Source: Mesaphorura yosii
Lineage: Eukaryota > Arthropoda > Collembola > Poduromorpha > Tullbergiidae
Length of the DNA stretch: 51,901 nucleotides
Assembly: GCA_009869945.1 (NCBI GenBank)
Contig: WIXG01000474.1
Location: forward strand, 1-51,901
Direction: 5' to 3'
The position numbers were made by a program, and so were the translations under genes. The notes under the pieces were generated by a model. That model had not been told where the DNA came from. It saw nothing but the letters and a program-made list of their open reading frames with translations, and ran no database searches. Below are positions 33,811-45,656 of the stretch, one piece after another. How positions within the stretch are numbered: the stretch's first letter is position 1; every line of letters starts with the position of its first letter.

Positions 33811-35053
33811 TTATCAAAGCTCAAATGTTGTCTTAAATCTGCTATACTTTAGGCTGATAAGCTTTTTAACTTGGAAATGGAGAAGGTCAGACTAAAGAAG
33901 TCCAAAGCGGAGCAAGCCAACCCTGGCAGCAGGCAGGATTGAATGCAATAAATACATTTTCAGTGATGACGACAGAATTGAAACACCGATTCAATTTGTA
34001 AGATAACATCTCTCCATGCTATGAAGATTGATAATGACGTGCTTTGTCATTTGTCATATGTATTTGTCGGTCAGCGTAGAAGTTATTTATGACATCTTTT
34101 ATCGCAGGCGAACATTGGCATGAATTGTAAAATTGGGAGTATTGGCAAGGAGCCTTGTTAGGACCCACGATTAATTTATATGTAAATGAGCCGGGCCATC
34201 GTTCTCGAGGCCGGATCGGCTCGTGTCTGCCCTGCCTATAGAAAATTGCGACATAATTGGCTGACGTTCATAATTTATGTCCGAGCTTAAAGGCACTACT
34301 CTGTATCACTTTATTTTTCTGAACCGTACGTATTTATCCTAAATACCAACACAACTATGAAATTATCAGTAAATGATGGCTGTGCTTTTTAAGGAGTGTG
34401 GAATTCGACCTTGGAGCTTGGACTTGTCCAAGTTCCATGTAACCTTCTTAGCTAAGTGAAGTCGGAAACTAACTTCTTTCTGCTTGATTCATGCATGTTA
34501 TGCAAAGAATGAAAACTTGTTTGAGTACCGTTGCTTATCTCGAGAAAAACACATGTAACTCAACGGCGAACAAAACTTCGGTACCACCTTTCAACGATAA
34601 ACTTGACAATTGACAACGTGTAAGAAATCGCGTTCTCACGACTTAATTTCGAATGTACGCATGGAATTTACGGAGTTATGCTTTGGACATGGCGCCGGTC
34701 ATTTCTTGTCGCCGTCGCTTGTCGCGTCTTCTACACACTTGTCCGCACGTCGACAGTCGATGGCAAGGACGCCTCTCCTTTAAATGACCCTAATTAATCA
34801 GGTCATTTCGTCCCAGCCGCAGCGCAGTCCCGGCCCACAAGCTACAAGTCATTGTACATACATTAAGGCATTGCTTGACTTCTGACCTCACATAATCGTT
34901 GTCGTACGGTTGCATATTGCTATTGCGTCAGCCAACTCATCGTGATCACACGCTCGCATGTCCGTGCCGTAGATTGCGTATTTTCGTATTTTGACGACAC
35001 TTTATTGCCATTACTCAACAAGAATTCAAAATTCAAGTAAATTCCGGTTTCAG
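33811..35053. other. Intergenic, hidden first exon of SLC35G gene
   Basis: The next gene begins at a splice acceptor (GGTTTCAG, 35046-35053), so its start exon should lie in or before this gap. I could not place it: ATGs near 34679, 34690 and 34958 run into stops without a phase-compatible donor. Otherwise AT-rich, no gene seen. Confidence 0.5.
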
Positions 35054-36450
35054 CTGCCGAATGCCGAATTCAAACTCGCCCAAGACTGCGAAGATGTTGA
35101 CCACAACTTCTCACGCGAAGACTGTGATCAGTGTTCATCAGTTGCTTCCTTTGACAGCGACGACGACGAATTTAAGGAATTTATCGACAAACTTGACGCA
35201 AACAAAATGCCGCTTTTGGACGGCGACACTTCCTTCGCGACGGAGCTCAGCTTTCACCAGTCTACCGTCTCGACGGTGTCCAAGCCTCCAAGACGAACTC
35301 TTCACGGCTACGGTTACGGGGAAAAGACTCCTCTTCTCCTGCCCGTCACTGTCCAAGCAACGACTTCAGGCTCGGGCCCATCGTCCTGGACGACCCGATT
35401 CACTGGTCTCTTCCTCGCCCTGCTCGCCACCTTCATCTACTCGCTGGCGACGCTGATCCTGAAACTCTTCCACAACTACCACCCATTCACAGTCAGCATC
35501 TGGCGCTTCCAGGGCATGATCATCCCCTCCATTCCTGTCATCATGGCTCACATTTACTGCTCGCCTTCTGGTTTGGGTGTGGCCTCGACCTCTTCAGTAT
35601 TTGGCTCAATTCTCCCTCTCAGCGACCCGAAGAACCTGCGAGCCGCTGGACTGATTGGAGTTCGCTCCATCGTCGGCTGCACGAGCACCGTTCTCCAAAT
35701 CTACGCCGTAGACCGCCTCAATCTGGCCGACGCCTCGGTGATCGTGTTCAGCTCGCCCGTCTTCGTGACCCTCATCGCCCACGTCGTGCTGAAGGAGCGG
35801 GCCGGATGGTTCTCGCTGCTTACGGCGCTCTTCACGTTTGCTGGCGTGACCATCATAGCCCGGCCACCGATCCTGACTGGCGGCACTCCGATGGACGCTG
35901 ATACACTTGCAGGTGTGGGATTCGCGCTGGGTTCCATGTTGCTCGCGACGGTCGTGTACGTGATTCTTCGCTACCTCCGTGAAGTCCACTACTCACTGGT
36001 CACCATTTCGTACGGCGTGCTGGGCTCAATCGAGTGCATTGTGCTGGCCGCCTACACGCAAGTGCTGCTGCTGCCCAACGGAGCCCACGAGTGGGCGCTT
36101 GCGATTGGGCTGATTATGTTCACTTTCCTCGGGCAAACTTTCTTGATCCTCGCCCTCAAATTCGAACAGGCGGGCCCGGTTGCGCTCCTTCAGTCGACTG
36201 ACGTCATCTTCAGCTTCCTTCTGCAGTACGTCTTCTTGGGCGTGGAGCCGGACATTTACAGGTGAGTTACACTTCGTTCCTTGTCAAAATCCAAGACTAA
36301 TTGATGCCGCTTCTTTCTTTCTCTTCCTTCAGTTTATCAGGGGCGGCGATCGTGATCTGTGGCGTGGTCCTCATCACGCTTCGGAAATGGATCACAACGC
36401 TGCCAGTCGATCATCCGACCAGGATTCGATTCAATTTCTGCCTGGTGTAG
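35054..36450 (+). CDS. SLC35G/EamA-type drug/metabolite transporter, 5' end unresolved
   Basis: Exons 35054..36261 and 36333..36450 code 441 residues; the first codon follows an acceptor, so the true start is upstream. If no upstream exon exists, ATG 35208 would start it (MPLLDGD). An acidic cytosolic N-terminus (DSDDDEFKEFIDKLDANK) precedes ten membrane spans in two EamA halves, with LIGVRSIVGCTSTVLQIYAV and FSSPVFVTLIAHVVLKER in the first half and GPVALLQSTDVIFSFLLQYV in the second. Length and loops fit SLC35G1 (POST), a membrane protein linked in mammals to store-operated calcium entry. The substrate of this one is unknown. Base composition in the coding part is more GC-rich than its neighbours. 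Confidence 0.82.
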
Positions 36451-36683
36451 GCGTAGCGATGTAGGCAACGACGCCCAGAAAACTCGTGTTTACTGTCTCG
36501 GTCATTCATTTGTTATATCGAAATAATCGAAATAGCAATCATAACAATCGATTTCGAGACTAAATTGAACTTAATTGCGGCACTTAGCTCAATTTAGCCA
36601 GTTTTGTGGCTTAGTTTTTTTCTGAAATACCAAATTGTCTAGCCCGCACTGCGATTTCGCAATATTTATCAGCTTGATTGCCG

Positions 36684-37967
36684 TTAGCGAAACGCAATGA
36701 AAAGTCTCGCGGTCCCAAAAACCAGCACACCTACCAATGTCAGCTTGATTCCTTTCTCTAAATAGTAAAGCCCTCCAATGCTGAACCGAAGCGGGGCCAG
36801 CGAACCAATCGCATGCCGAAAGTAGTCGTGGTGTCTTGCCGTGAAATCTCTCAGTCCGAGTTTGTAGCGCCTCGACGTATTCCAGGGTGTCCACAGAAAA
36901 TGAGTTCCGACGACCATAAATCCGTACAGATATAAACTTAGGACGAGGAACCCGATTGCCGTGCAGTAAGCATGGCCGCCGCCCGCGTGTGCCAACTGGA
37001 AAGCTGTCAACGAGCTGAGCATCGCCAACAGAATGCTACCGCATTTGAAAGCGGGGAAGATGACTTTGGAAAAGATTTGATTGAACCAGTTACAAAGAAT
37101 TGAGAGTGCGCGGTAGCCTTCAATCAGCTTGTCGAACCCGCCTGTGGCTACCTTCTCCGGACTCGTCAGCATCTGCGTCTGGGTCATCTCTCGATGGCCA
37201 GCAGAAAGAACGGCATTCACCAGAACGAAGTACAGGAGCACCTGCATCTGAATGACGCCCAGCACCAAAATGATCCCACACAATTCAATCCAGACCACGA
37301 CCAAAAATAACACCGCCACAAACATGCAATCCGTGTGCACGAGTGTCATGTAGAAATGAAGAAGGCTGAACGTCAGTACTCCACAGAAACACACGACTAC
37401 ATAAACGCCAAGAAGCCATTTGAAGTGCCGTGAATGCTGAGCCATTGCAGAGTTGGTCGTAGCAGTCGTTGGCAATGAAATCTGATTATTTTGACATCGA
37501 CGACATTGTGCCAGGAGCTGATTGAACAGAGTTGATAAATTCTCGCCGTGTTGCAGAACTCCCAGCCACATGCACAAGTTTGTGCTATAGAAAATGACGA
37601 ACGCTCCGCACGTGGTCGTCATTACGCGGTGACCGAGTTGGTTGAAAGCGTGGAAGCGGTCGTTGATCTGATTGGCAATGCGGGTGTGGGTAGAGCCAAT
37701 TCCAAGTAGGGTTTTCAGCCAGAAAACACTGCACAAAAGCACGAGAATGCACAGGAAAGTGCAGACTTTGGCTCCCGAAGCTGTGTTGGACGCCGTTGTA
37801 CGGCTCCATGAGCCGGAGCGTTGTTGCTGTTGCTGTTGCTGTTGTCTCAACAGTTTCTGCTTCGACTCATTCGGCTGCTGGGCGCGACGGGTCACTGCAA
37901 TAAGGCCTAGGCGGCCGACTAAACTCACGAACACTTCACAGAATCGGAATTCTGCTCGAGTCAGCAT
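36684..37967 (-). CDS. 7TM chemoreceptor-like protein (gustatory type)
   Basis: Single exon; from the first ATG at 37967 it has 427 residues. The frame extends upstream without an ATG, so an unseen 5' exon cannot be excluded. A Gln run (eight codons CAA/CAG) follows the first hydrophobic stretch. About seven spans follow. Shared features with the other receptors are YRALSILCNWFNQIF before the sixth span and GGLYYLEKGIKLTLVGVL in the last span; the 49315 protein has GSVYYVDRGLILTMIK at the same place. This is the clearest evidence that they form one family. Ligand unknown. Confidence 0.68.
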   Translation of the reverse strand: MLTRAEFRFCEVFVSLVGRLGLIAVTRRAQQPNESKQKLLRQQQQQQQQRSGSWSRTTASNTASGAKVCTFLCILVLLCSVFWLKTLLGIGSTHTRIANQINDRFHAFNQLGHRVMTTTCGAFVIFYSTNLCMWLGVLQHGENLSTLFNQLLAQCRRCQNNQISLPTTATTNSAMAQHSRHFKWLLGVYVVVCFCGVLTFSLLHFYMTLVHTDCMFVAVLFLVVVWIELCGIILVLGVIQMQVLLYFVLVNAVLSAGHREMTQTQMLTSPEKVATGGFDKLIEGYRALSILCNWFNQIFSKVIFPAFKCGSILLAMLSSLTAFQLAHAGGGHAYCTAIGFLVLSLYLYGFMVVGTHFLWTPWNTSRRYKLGLRDFTARHHDYFRHAIGSLAPLRFSIGGLYYLEKGIKLTLVGVLVFGTARLFIAFR

Positions 37968-39765
37968 TTGGAAGTCAAGTTCGAGTTTCACCGCGATGCT
38001 GATTTTAGAAGTGCAATGCGAATTGATCGACGGTGTCTGACTGTAGACTGAAACATGAGTGGAAAAGTTGTTATTCGGTCACAGTCGCGAATAATTTGCA
38101 AGGAACAACAAGCAGGCCGACCTATCATTGGAAAATTGATAGTTTAAAACTATCGATTGCATTATTATTAGACGATTTTATTGAACATGGACGAACGAGT
38201 GTTCAATTTAGTCGTCCGGTCAATTGCTGGGTCGTAATCGTAATTGCGGTCACGTAACATGCCATACAACTTTTAATACTGATTGTGAGCTCTTCCAGAT
38301 TTAATCGAACTTGGAAATTTTGTTAAAATTCTCGTCATTCCGTTACTTCTCATATTAACATCGAAGCTGTTCTTGTTACGGTACGGGAAAATTCCTGAAG
38401 TGTTGCAGTAAAATGCTTGGCGGGTGGGCAGGACAATTCTTCGTCAAGGTTAAATTAAATGGGCTGTAATTTTTCTGTCTATAAATAATGCATTATGGGC
38501 ACGAGAAGTGACGTTCACTAATTCCCAAGATCCTATCTTCTGGAAATGGTCTTTTTCTCGGAGTCGATTAGTTCCAGGAGCAGATTTCATTCAAACGGTG
38601 TCAATGGGTCTGCCCTCTGTCGTTTCTTGGCCGGGTCGGACTCCTGGTTCACGTCTGGGACTCTCTCTATCTCAGATGACGATATAATGGAACTGGTGAC
38701 GAACACAAAACTTTAATTTAACTGTTGTGCAATTTTAAATTGCCAAACACCAATTACTTTTTAATTGCGAAAGACGATTGATTGGCTAATCATTGCCTTT
38801 CAAATGAAATTGGAAAATCGAAGAACAAAGAATGACAGTTGAAAATTACTCAGAAAAGGAGAAAAGATCATACTCACGGGAGTACGCCTTCAATCATAAG
38901 CGTAATGAAATAAATTGCTGTTATATTTATACGTCACTACTGCCGGAGGTTTTGTGCTTATAGTTATCGAGTAGGCAAAATTTGTGCTGAAGTTGCCCTG
39001 AATCGTCTTTGGTGTCACTGCTGAATTGTTGGAACTCTTCCGAGTGGGAGTATAATTGGCTAGGTGGTCCGTCGACTGAATAACTGAAGACTTTGGTGAT
39101 TGAAGAAGTGAAGGAGACCTGAGCTGGGCTATCGGAGGATCATTTTGGTTGTACCTATTGCTCTTAAGTGTCAGAAACGCCCTGGATAGCAATAGAGAAA
39201 TTCATTTTGATGCTGGACATTGATCGAGTCAAACTGGATCACTGTTGGCTATTGAGAAGCTGGCTTCAATTTTATATTTTTAATTAAGTTTTGAAGACAA
39301 AGAAATCGATTTGCAGCTGATGAAATTAGTTGGCATCTTGAAATTGATACCATTTGCTAATTAGTTTACACAAAGAATGAGAAATTCCAAGAAAAAGGCG
39401 TATGGAGCCCAGCGCAATCGCCCTTACAACTCTTCTCAAACATAACATCTAGAGCGTAATTACATGCAATCATGCATCGCAAATAGCACTGCGCTAATTA
39501 GCTAATTAATCTAATGCTAACTCGCAGTACCGAAGTTTTCCTGTCACTACCACCACGATCATGAATTCAATTACCCTTGACCTTGAGACTTGCTCTCCTA
39601 CTGCATTATGCACTGCTGGTTTTGCTGCTTGACCATTCTCCGCCAGCGAATTGAAGAAGTACGGCCGTGTATGTGAGGAGAAAGCTGACTATCTACAAAT
39701 TACACGCGTTGGTGTTTAGTAATTAATTGAAACTTGCATTGACAAATTGAAAGGACATTGAGCAA
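37968..39765. other. Intergenic, no gene supported
   Basis: The 100-residue minus-strand frame at 38890-39192 starts with TTG after a good acceptor (CTATCCAG) and could be a last exon, but there is no partner exon or recognisable motif. The rest is AT-rich with TTAATT and GCTAATTA words. Confidence 0.5.
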
Positions 39766-41154
39766 TCACGATTCACGAACCTTTCCGATCAGCCCCTTTG
39801 AAACCGTAAAGTAGGCCAGGCCCGTCAGCCCAATTTTGCCACTGTAGATTTGTGCCGTGAAAACCTGCAATTGATTTTCATCCACGTCTCTAATCGCCTG
39901 TCCGTCGCTGTCACTGGCACTCGCGCTTAGTTTTTCCAACCAGCCACTGATTTCATGCGCCTTTGTATTGATGTCCGCCGTCAGCCAAAGTGTGAACAGG
40001 CTCCGAAGCAGGAAATTGGCGAAGCAAATACGACGCAGCGTGCCGCCAAACCCAAAGAGCAAGAAATTGGCGTAGTATGAAATGTAAAGTACGAAGAAGC
40101 CAATTGATACAAATGTGAGGGGACTCAGCATACGATTAACAGTGCCCAGAAGGTTCGTGATATTCTGATGGAGCTGAATCACCTTTGCGCAAGGAGCGGT
40201 ACCTCCGCCGGCGCCGAGAATGTGATTATTAAGTTCCCGGTAAAGTTTCCAAATTGCGTACGTCATCGTAAGTCGCAGCGCGTCTCCATAATGCCAGAAA
40301 CCCCAAAAGAAGAAGTCAGGCAGGGCCAGCACGATGTTGGCCACGACAATGGCGAACGGATACAGTTTGTCGTAGACGGGCATTTCTTCAAAGCGAGTCA
40401 TCGTAAAAGGCACATTTTCAAGTCCGTCGTCGTCGTTCAATTTATTCCCGTCGTACTGGCCGATGTTTCGCAGCGACAGAATGTGAACAGCGCCCATCAT
40501 GAATGTAAGGAAAGAAATTGCACACGTCGCCGCTCTGTCCTGACGACGAATCTTCCAAAGCGAAATGGACAAATGCTCTTGAAACTGGCTCTGGACAAGA
40601 TGACTTTGTTCGAGCACGGAATTCCAGAAGCGACCGGCGCACGTCAGGCCGTGACAACCCCAGCCAAAGATTCCCACGACGAGAAAGCTGTAAAAGATGA
40701 ACATGGCGAGCGCAATTTCCCAAATGCTCTTCATCATGACGATATCATCCACCTTGCTCTCGTATGTCAAGTAGCGATAAATTATGTGGGCGAAAAGGAA
40801 GAATTGGGCTACAATGTAGAATGCTTTGCGGAGGTGACCGCCTTGGAAGCTACAGGAACTTCCGCGTCCTTCTCCCGTCGATCCTTTTGTCACTTTCAGT
40901 GTCGTCGGGATCACAAGCATCAATTTTCCATAAAGAAGCACGAAGCGCAGGATGTCCAGAAACCAATTCTTGGGAACCGACGGCGGTGGCGCTGGCGACA
41001 GCTGAGATTCCGTGTCTATGTCAATTGTCAAAGAGCAGCAGTACGGAGCCTTCGCTTTCGATAAAAGTTCGGGTATTACGGGGCCAGGGAAGATTCGAGG
41101 CCTTCTTTCAGGTTTTTTGAGTCCGACACCGTAGACTGTGTCAGGACCCGCCAT
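39766..41154 (-). CDS. 7TM chemoreceptor-like protein, diverged
   Basis: Single exon, 462 residues, ATG in MAGPDTVYGVGLKKP. Hydrophobic stretches include FLDILRFVLLYGKLMLVI, FYIVAQFFLFAHIIY, IALAMFIFYSFLVVGIFGWG, FAIVVANIVLALPDFFFWGF and LTFVSIGFFVLYISYYANFL. The loop NITNLLGTVNRML before the sixth span is a weaker version of the block in the other three receptors, and the C-terminus (YSGKIGLTGLAYFTVSKGLI) keeps a similar position. This is the most diverged of the four. Membership in the chemoreceptor superfamily is likely but weaker than for the other copies. Confidence 0.58.
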   Translation of the reverse strand: MAGPDTVYGVGLKKPERRPRIFPGPVIPELLSKAKAPYCCSLTIDIDTESQLSPAPPPSVPKNWFLDILRFVLLYGKLMLVIPTTLKVTKGSTGEGRGSSCSFQGGHLRKAFYIVAQFFLFAHIIYRYLTYESKVDDIVMMKSIWEIALAMFIFYSFLVVGIFGWGCHGLTCAGRFWNSVLEQSHLVQSQFQEHLSISLWKIRRQDRAATCAISFLTFMMGAVHILSLRNIGQYDGNKLNDDDGLENVPFTMTRFEEMPVYDKLYPFAIVVANIVLALPDFFFWGFWHYGDALRLTMTYAIWKLYRELNNHILGAGGGTAPCAKVIQLHQNITNLLGTVNRMLSPLTFVSIGFFVLYISYYANFLLFGFGGTLRRICFANFLLRSLFTLWLTADINTKAHEISGWLEKLSASASDSDGQAIRDVDENQLQVFTAQIYSGKIGLTGLAYFTVSKGLIGKVRES

Positions 41155-41491
41155 CGCTATCGTCCTCGTCTCTAACTGCCTGTCTGTTCAGTAAAAAATA
41201 GTAAGCAGAGCAGAGCACTTACACCTTCTGCAACGGCAGTATAGGCTTGGTTTGGCAGATCCATCTTCGTCTTCTGCATTGGTATCATCTCATACTTCAT
41301 AATGATATTGATACACATAATATTTAAATATTTACTGAAGGTGTGATGCCCGGCAGGGACCGTCCCAAAGACATCACAATAAGGACAATTAGCGTAAAGG
41401 GCGTGGAAAACGGGGAATATAATTGAATTAAGTAACTTTATTTGCAATTGCGATATCAAACCGTTATTGATGAATGCGCCATGCCATAAGT

Positions 41492-41746
41492 CTAGCAGGA
41501 GTTCTCAACTTGATACTGCTGACTCGCTGCTTGCCACGGGCATGTGCACTTATTTGTCGACTTATCCCACGTGCAATCTCCGTACGCCACGTTGGGAATG
41601 TCAGTCAGCATAAAAGTCAACACTGCAATAAGCAATAAATTACAATGGTAAACGAAATACGCAATACAATGCAAGTTGGAAAATTTCAACAGGCTCTCAG
41701 ATAACTTACTTATGCCAAGCAGAATGATTGCGATGTAATTCTTCAT
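41492..41746 (-). CDS. Small secreted four-Cys peptide
   Basis: Minus-strand exons 41746..41710 and 41622..41492 (intron 87 bp, phase 1) give 55 residues. The signal peptide crosses the intron (MKNYIAIILLGI then MLTFMLT). The mature peptide is about 29 residues with the pattern C-x8-C-x-C-x14-C, starting near DCTWDKSTNKCTC. The size, the intron inside the signal peptide and the Cys count are typical of secreted defence or signalling peptides of arthropods. No family is recognised and no activity is claimed. Confidence 0.65.
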   Translation of the reverse strand: MKNYIAIILLGISKLSESLLKFSNLHCIAYFVYHCNLLLIAVLTFMLTDIPNVAYGDCTWDKSTNKCTCPWQAASQQYQVENSC

Positions 41747-42545
41747 CTTTTCGGTTGCAGGAAAGTACTGCCTTCGCTGATCAGACGAAATTAATAAGGT
41801 TTCAACTCTCGTTCGTCATTCGCCTTACCGCACTAGACTACTTTGATGTAATGTAATTGCGACAAGGCCAGAAAAACGTGCCAGTCTTTGGCATTGTCAC
41901 GTTTTCGTCAACATTTCTCCGACAAAGGCTCGTGCTCACGCTCACGTGTGGTGCGGACGATCAGCATGAGATTCTGTGTTGAATTTATTTCAGGCACTGC
42001 ACAGTCCATTTTCCATCTTTGTGTTGATCATGAAATGAATGCGTAAATTCGTACACATCTTATGACTTAACAAACGTCCTGCTAGCGTAATCTTATCAAC
42101 GCGCTGCACTACGCTCATTTAAAGTAATGCCCACAATAATTTCTTGGTCCATTCTGCTGAGCTTAATAAAGGTCATGATCATATTCCTTTTGCGCTGTGG
42201 TCTCTCGCGAGCGATGAAGTCGACGTTCGGAGTCCGGATGCTGTCACGAAGATAAGGAATATAAAAGATGCATGATGAAAGCCAATTTTTTTTGTGGTTG
42301 TGGTTTCATGTCTCATCTTCTTTCCTATTTCTTTGCTTTAAGCCATGGATCACTATTATTTTGTTGGTCAGTAAGAAATATAAGAAACATTTACAAGCCA
42401 TCAGTGATCATTCATCATTTTAGTGATTTTTCACCAAGGCAGAACCTTTCTTCGCCTCCTCTTTTGGCATCACTTTAATTAATTTGTAATTGAGCTTCCT
42501 GCGTGTGCTTTTAGATACGTAAGTGAAATCAAAATTAAGCTCTCC
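41747..42545. other. Intergenic with a TATA-like box
   Basis: ATATAAAAG at 42259-42267 is a good TATA box, but it lies about 280 bp before the DNase II-like start codon at 42546. Either that gene has a long leader (possibly with an intron) or the box is unused. No other gene is seen. Confidence 0.45.
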
Positions 42546-43976
42546 ATGTACAAGCTAATTGGACTCGGAATTGCGCTTATTGTCATAAATTTATTGATTG
42601 TGAATGCTTCGTGCACAATTACTTGCAAAGACGAGAATGGAGAGGACGTGGACTGGTTAGTAACCACAATTCTTGCTCTCTGCTCATTAACTCGCCCTAT
42701 AATTGGGTTCTCGAATGGTGAAGCGTAAGTTTGTTTACTGTCACAGGTTTGTGGTTTACAAACTGCCCAAATTGAGCGAATCGTCCAACGCTTTCGTTCG
42801 CAATGGCAGTGGCTGGGCGTACTTTGGCCCGAATTCAAGTAGCTGGACTCTGGGCCAGGTTTCAGTCACTCATCCAAACTCGGTGATCGGGCGGAATGTG
42901 GAGCAGGTATTCCAGAACGTAAGTAAAGACAGTGTAAATTTAGAAGTTAGTAATTTTCCCGCCAGTTTGAGGATTGAACCCTGCGAGCTGCGAATATACC
43001 TTTCCGTTGCTTTCTTTCGCAGAATGCAGTCACGAACCATGCGTACGTGCTGTACAACGACCAGCCTCCTCACGCGGCTACCGTGAGCACCGGCGGACAC
43101 ACGAAGGGTGTGATCGTGACAGGCGACACTCGTGGCGTCTGGATCGTGCATTCGATTCCCCACTTCCCGTTCGGGATGACGCAGGGTACCTTCTATCCCG
43201 ATACCGGATACACGAATGGACAGCTCTTCTTGTGCCTGTCGCTGTCAGCAGCCAAGATTGACGGAGTTGGGGAAATTCTGAAGTACACACGACCAAATAT
43301 CTTCAATTTTTCTATTCCTTCGGGGATGGAAGCCTCAATTCCGACGCTGACATCCGTGGCGAGAGACGGGGCACGTGCCAAAACTGCACCGTGGGCCAAG
43401 CTGTTTCAGTTGCCGGTCACGACTGGACTGGAGTTCCAAATTTTCGCGAAGGGACCAAAGTCAAAACAAGGTTTGACATAAAGAAAAATTATAAATTCCT
43501 ACTCGCCTTTATCGGGTTTGCCTTTGTATTTCACAGAGATCTATTCAGACTGGATTGCCCCGAAGCTCCAAACCCCTCTTGACGTTCAATCCTGGTTGAA
43601 TGGCCCGAATCCACTGCCCTCCAACTGCTCATCCAGCAGCTATCCGACGTATAACATTCTCATGAAGGACGTCGCTTCGCTAAATTTCTCAACTCATCAG
43701 GATCACTCCAAGTGGGCAGTGGGCACTTCCACAGAAAATCCGTGGACATGCGTATCGGATCTAAATCGTATGGTAAGTCGCGTCGGATCTTTCTTCGACC
43801 ATGAACTTTTCTTCTCACATGTACATTCCGTGTATTACTCGTACGACTTCATTCTATTTCAGGAGCACCAGCTCTCAAGAGGTGGAGCAGCACTGTGCAC
43901 GACCAACTCGAAAATGTGGAGCATGTTTTCAACGCTGGAACAGAACTTGCAACCTTGCCCACACCAAGCCGACTGA
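42546..43976 (+). CDS. DNase II-family acid nuclease, secreted
   Basis: Five exons: 42546..42655, 42747..42918, 43023..43470, 43537..43772 and 43863..43976; 359 residues, the usual length of DNase II. Signal peptide (LGIALIVINLLIVNA). N-terminal family start CKDENGEDVDW plus FVVYKLPKL after splicing. Two catalytic His-x-Lys motifs are intact: GGHTKGV (His120) and DHSKWAV (His300). Cys residues are at expected places. DNase II cuts double-stranded DNA at acid pH without metal in lysosomes or digestive fluid. All splice phases close and no lesion is seen. The donor after exon 3 (AAG GTTTGA) is weak. Confidence 0.92.
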
Positions 43977-44179
43977 CCCCTCCTCGCGTTAAGAAGTATT
44001 ATGACAGAATAGGCCGTTAGGTGGAGCCGTATCGCTTCGTCCGACTCTTTCAAGGGCCACAGCCTTTAGCACGTAGCAGTTATTACAGCGTCAACATTTT
44101 TTTTGGTAACCATTGAGAAAAAAAATGCCCCTGCAACTACAAGGGTGCGACTTCTATCTGGCTTATATTCTTAGTCATT

Positions 44180-45036
44180 CCTAATCGAATTAGGGAACCA
44201 AATTTTTTCGTCAAACTTTTACCACTCATAAAGTGAACCCTCTGGGTCAACATAAGACCTAGACGAACCAATTTTAACCTTACATTGCTGAGAAAGTTGC
44301 GTTAGAAGTGGGCATGTTTGTCTGCAATGTTTCCGGTGGTCCACAAGTTGTAGAGTTAATGTGACCAGAACCCTTTTTGGTGAACCCCAAACAAAAAAAA
44401 CGAATTTGCTGATAGCAAAAGACAAGGAGAGATAAAAGGGCAAGACAGATATATCCAAGGCCCTAATGATCTTTACCAAAATTGCCGACTGCGGATGTCC
44501 TGTTCAAATTGTTCAAAAGCGTGTTTGGGGTAACGTGAGGCTCGTTTTAAGCGCAGTGTGTTATCTGTTCTTTGTACTCTAATCTTCAAAGCACGCCTAG
44601 CAATATCTAAAACGCTGACCCTTGAAGCAGTGAGTCAACCTCGAAAGACGTATGGAACTTGTACGAGCTGAAGGGCTCGTTTCTTAGAATTCAAAATTTA
44701 ACCTCCGTTTTAACGTTTTAATGTAACTGTCGCGCGATTTGGGACTGGAGCATACCTAAACCCAAAAGTTCCCTCATCATGTTTATCATTTTTAAGGGTT
44801 TAGAGGACCATAATGCATGAGCTAGTTGCATATCCAAATCCATGACCACTTTTTAAATTGCTTTCCAGTCTTATATGCAGCGGAAACCTGTTGGACGCAC
44901 ACTCTTCTTTCAACAGCTAATTACTCGAACATGTAAAGTCAAAATTTGTTCATCCTGGTCTTATTGGGACCCAGAGGGTCCACTTTATGAGTGGTAAAAG
45001 TTTCACGAAAAAATCGGTTTCCTAATTTGATTGGGT
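44180..45036. mobile_element. Foldback element with long inverted repeats
   Basis: The arms at about 44180-44336 and 44881-45036 are reverse complements with, by eye, roughly 75-85% identity. The left arm reads CGTCAAACTTTTACCACTCA and continues to CCCTCTGGGTC; the right arm gives the mirror TTTATGAGTGGTAAAAGTTT. The 545-bp middle has no open frame of note. This is the shape of a non-autonomous long-TIR or foldback DNA transposon. I could not define target-site duplications, and the outer ends fade. The arm divergence points to an old insertion. Confidence 0.7.
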
Positions 45037-45656
45037 CGATGTAGTTCAGCACTTGCTCGAGACTCCGATTTTCCAATATTCAATTAAGTTTTTTTAAAGC
45101 TTTAACTAGAGTTTTATGTTATGTCTGCTCTCCTCGAGTCCAGAACTTGACTTCTTTTTCTGAAGTCCAAAAACGCTTTTTACAGAAAGAAAACCAAAAA
45201 CGACAAAAATAACGTGAACTGTATGTGCGCAGAGCACGGCCCAAAATGATACAAGGCGATCTGTATTTCACTGGACGAGAAATTCGAGACCTGCACCGGT
45301 TCACGAGCGCCTTTACAGAAGAAATTGAGTAGGCTGAGGGACGACTTCGCCAGAAGGCCTTGCTCGTGTTTCCCACTATCTTCGACCAGGGCCGAGCAAA
45401 AAGGGATGGGGGTGAGAGTTCAGACAGACTGCACGTGGATTCGGTTGCTGCTGAGCCTTACGACGCTGCTGAATTATTCATTCGATTCAAGGTCTACATT
45501 CTTGTTGGAGTATGTGCGCACAATTTTTACCGGTTTACTGAGTCAAACTGAATCAGGGCCAATTGAATTGTCAGTGGGGTCCCCACACTTGTATCAACCT
45601 TTTGGATTTCCGCAGGATGCAATTTATTAGCACAAGGGAACATATGTGGCTGCACT
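45037..45656. other. Intergenic, degenerate
   Basis: Open frames on both strands (45119-45376 minus, 45325-45630 plus) have no recognised motif. It may be decayed transposon sequence next to the foldback element. Nothing is firmly supported. Confidence 0.4.

Noticed and set aside
38890..39192. 100-residue minus-strand frame, possible last exon
   Set aside because: It starts with TTG after an acceptor, but no upstream exon or recognisable motif was found.
40168..41064. 298-residue forward open frame
   Set aside because: It is antisense to the 39766-41154 receptor and mirrors its codons; no protein feature of its own.
45119..45630. Overlapping open frames on both strands beside the foldback element
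   Set aside because: No motif recognised; they may be decayed transposon sequence but this cannot be supported.
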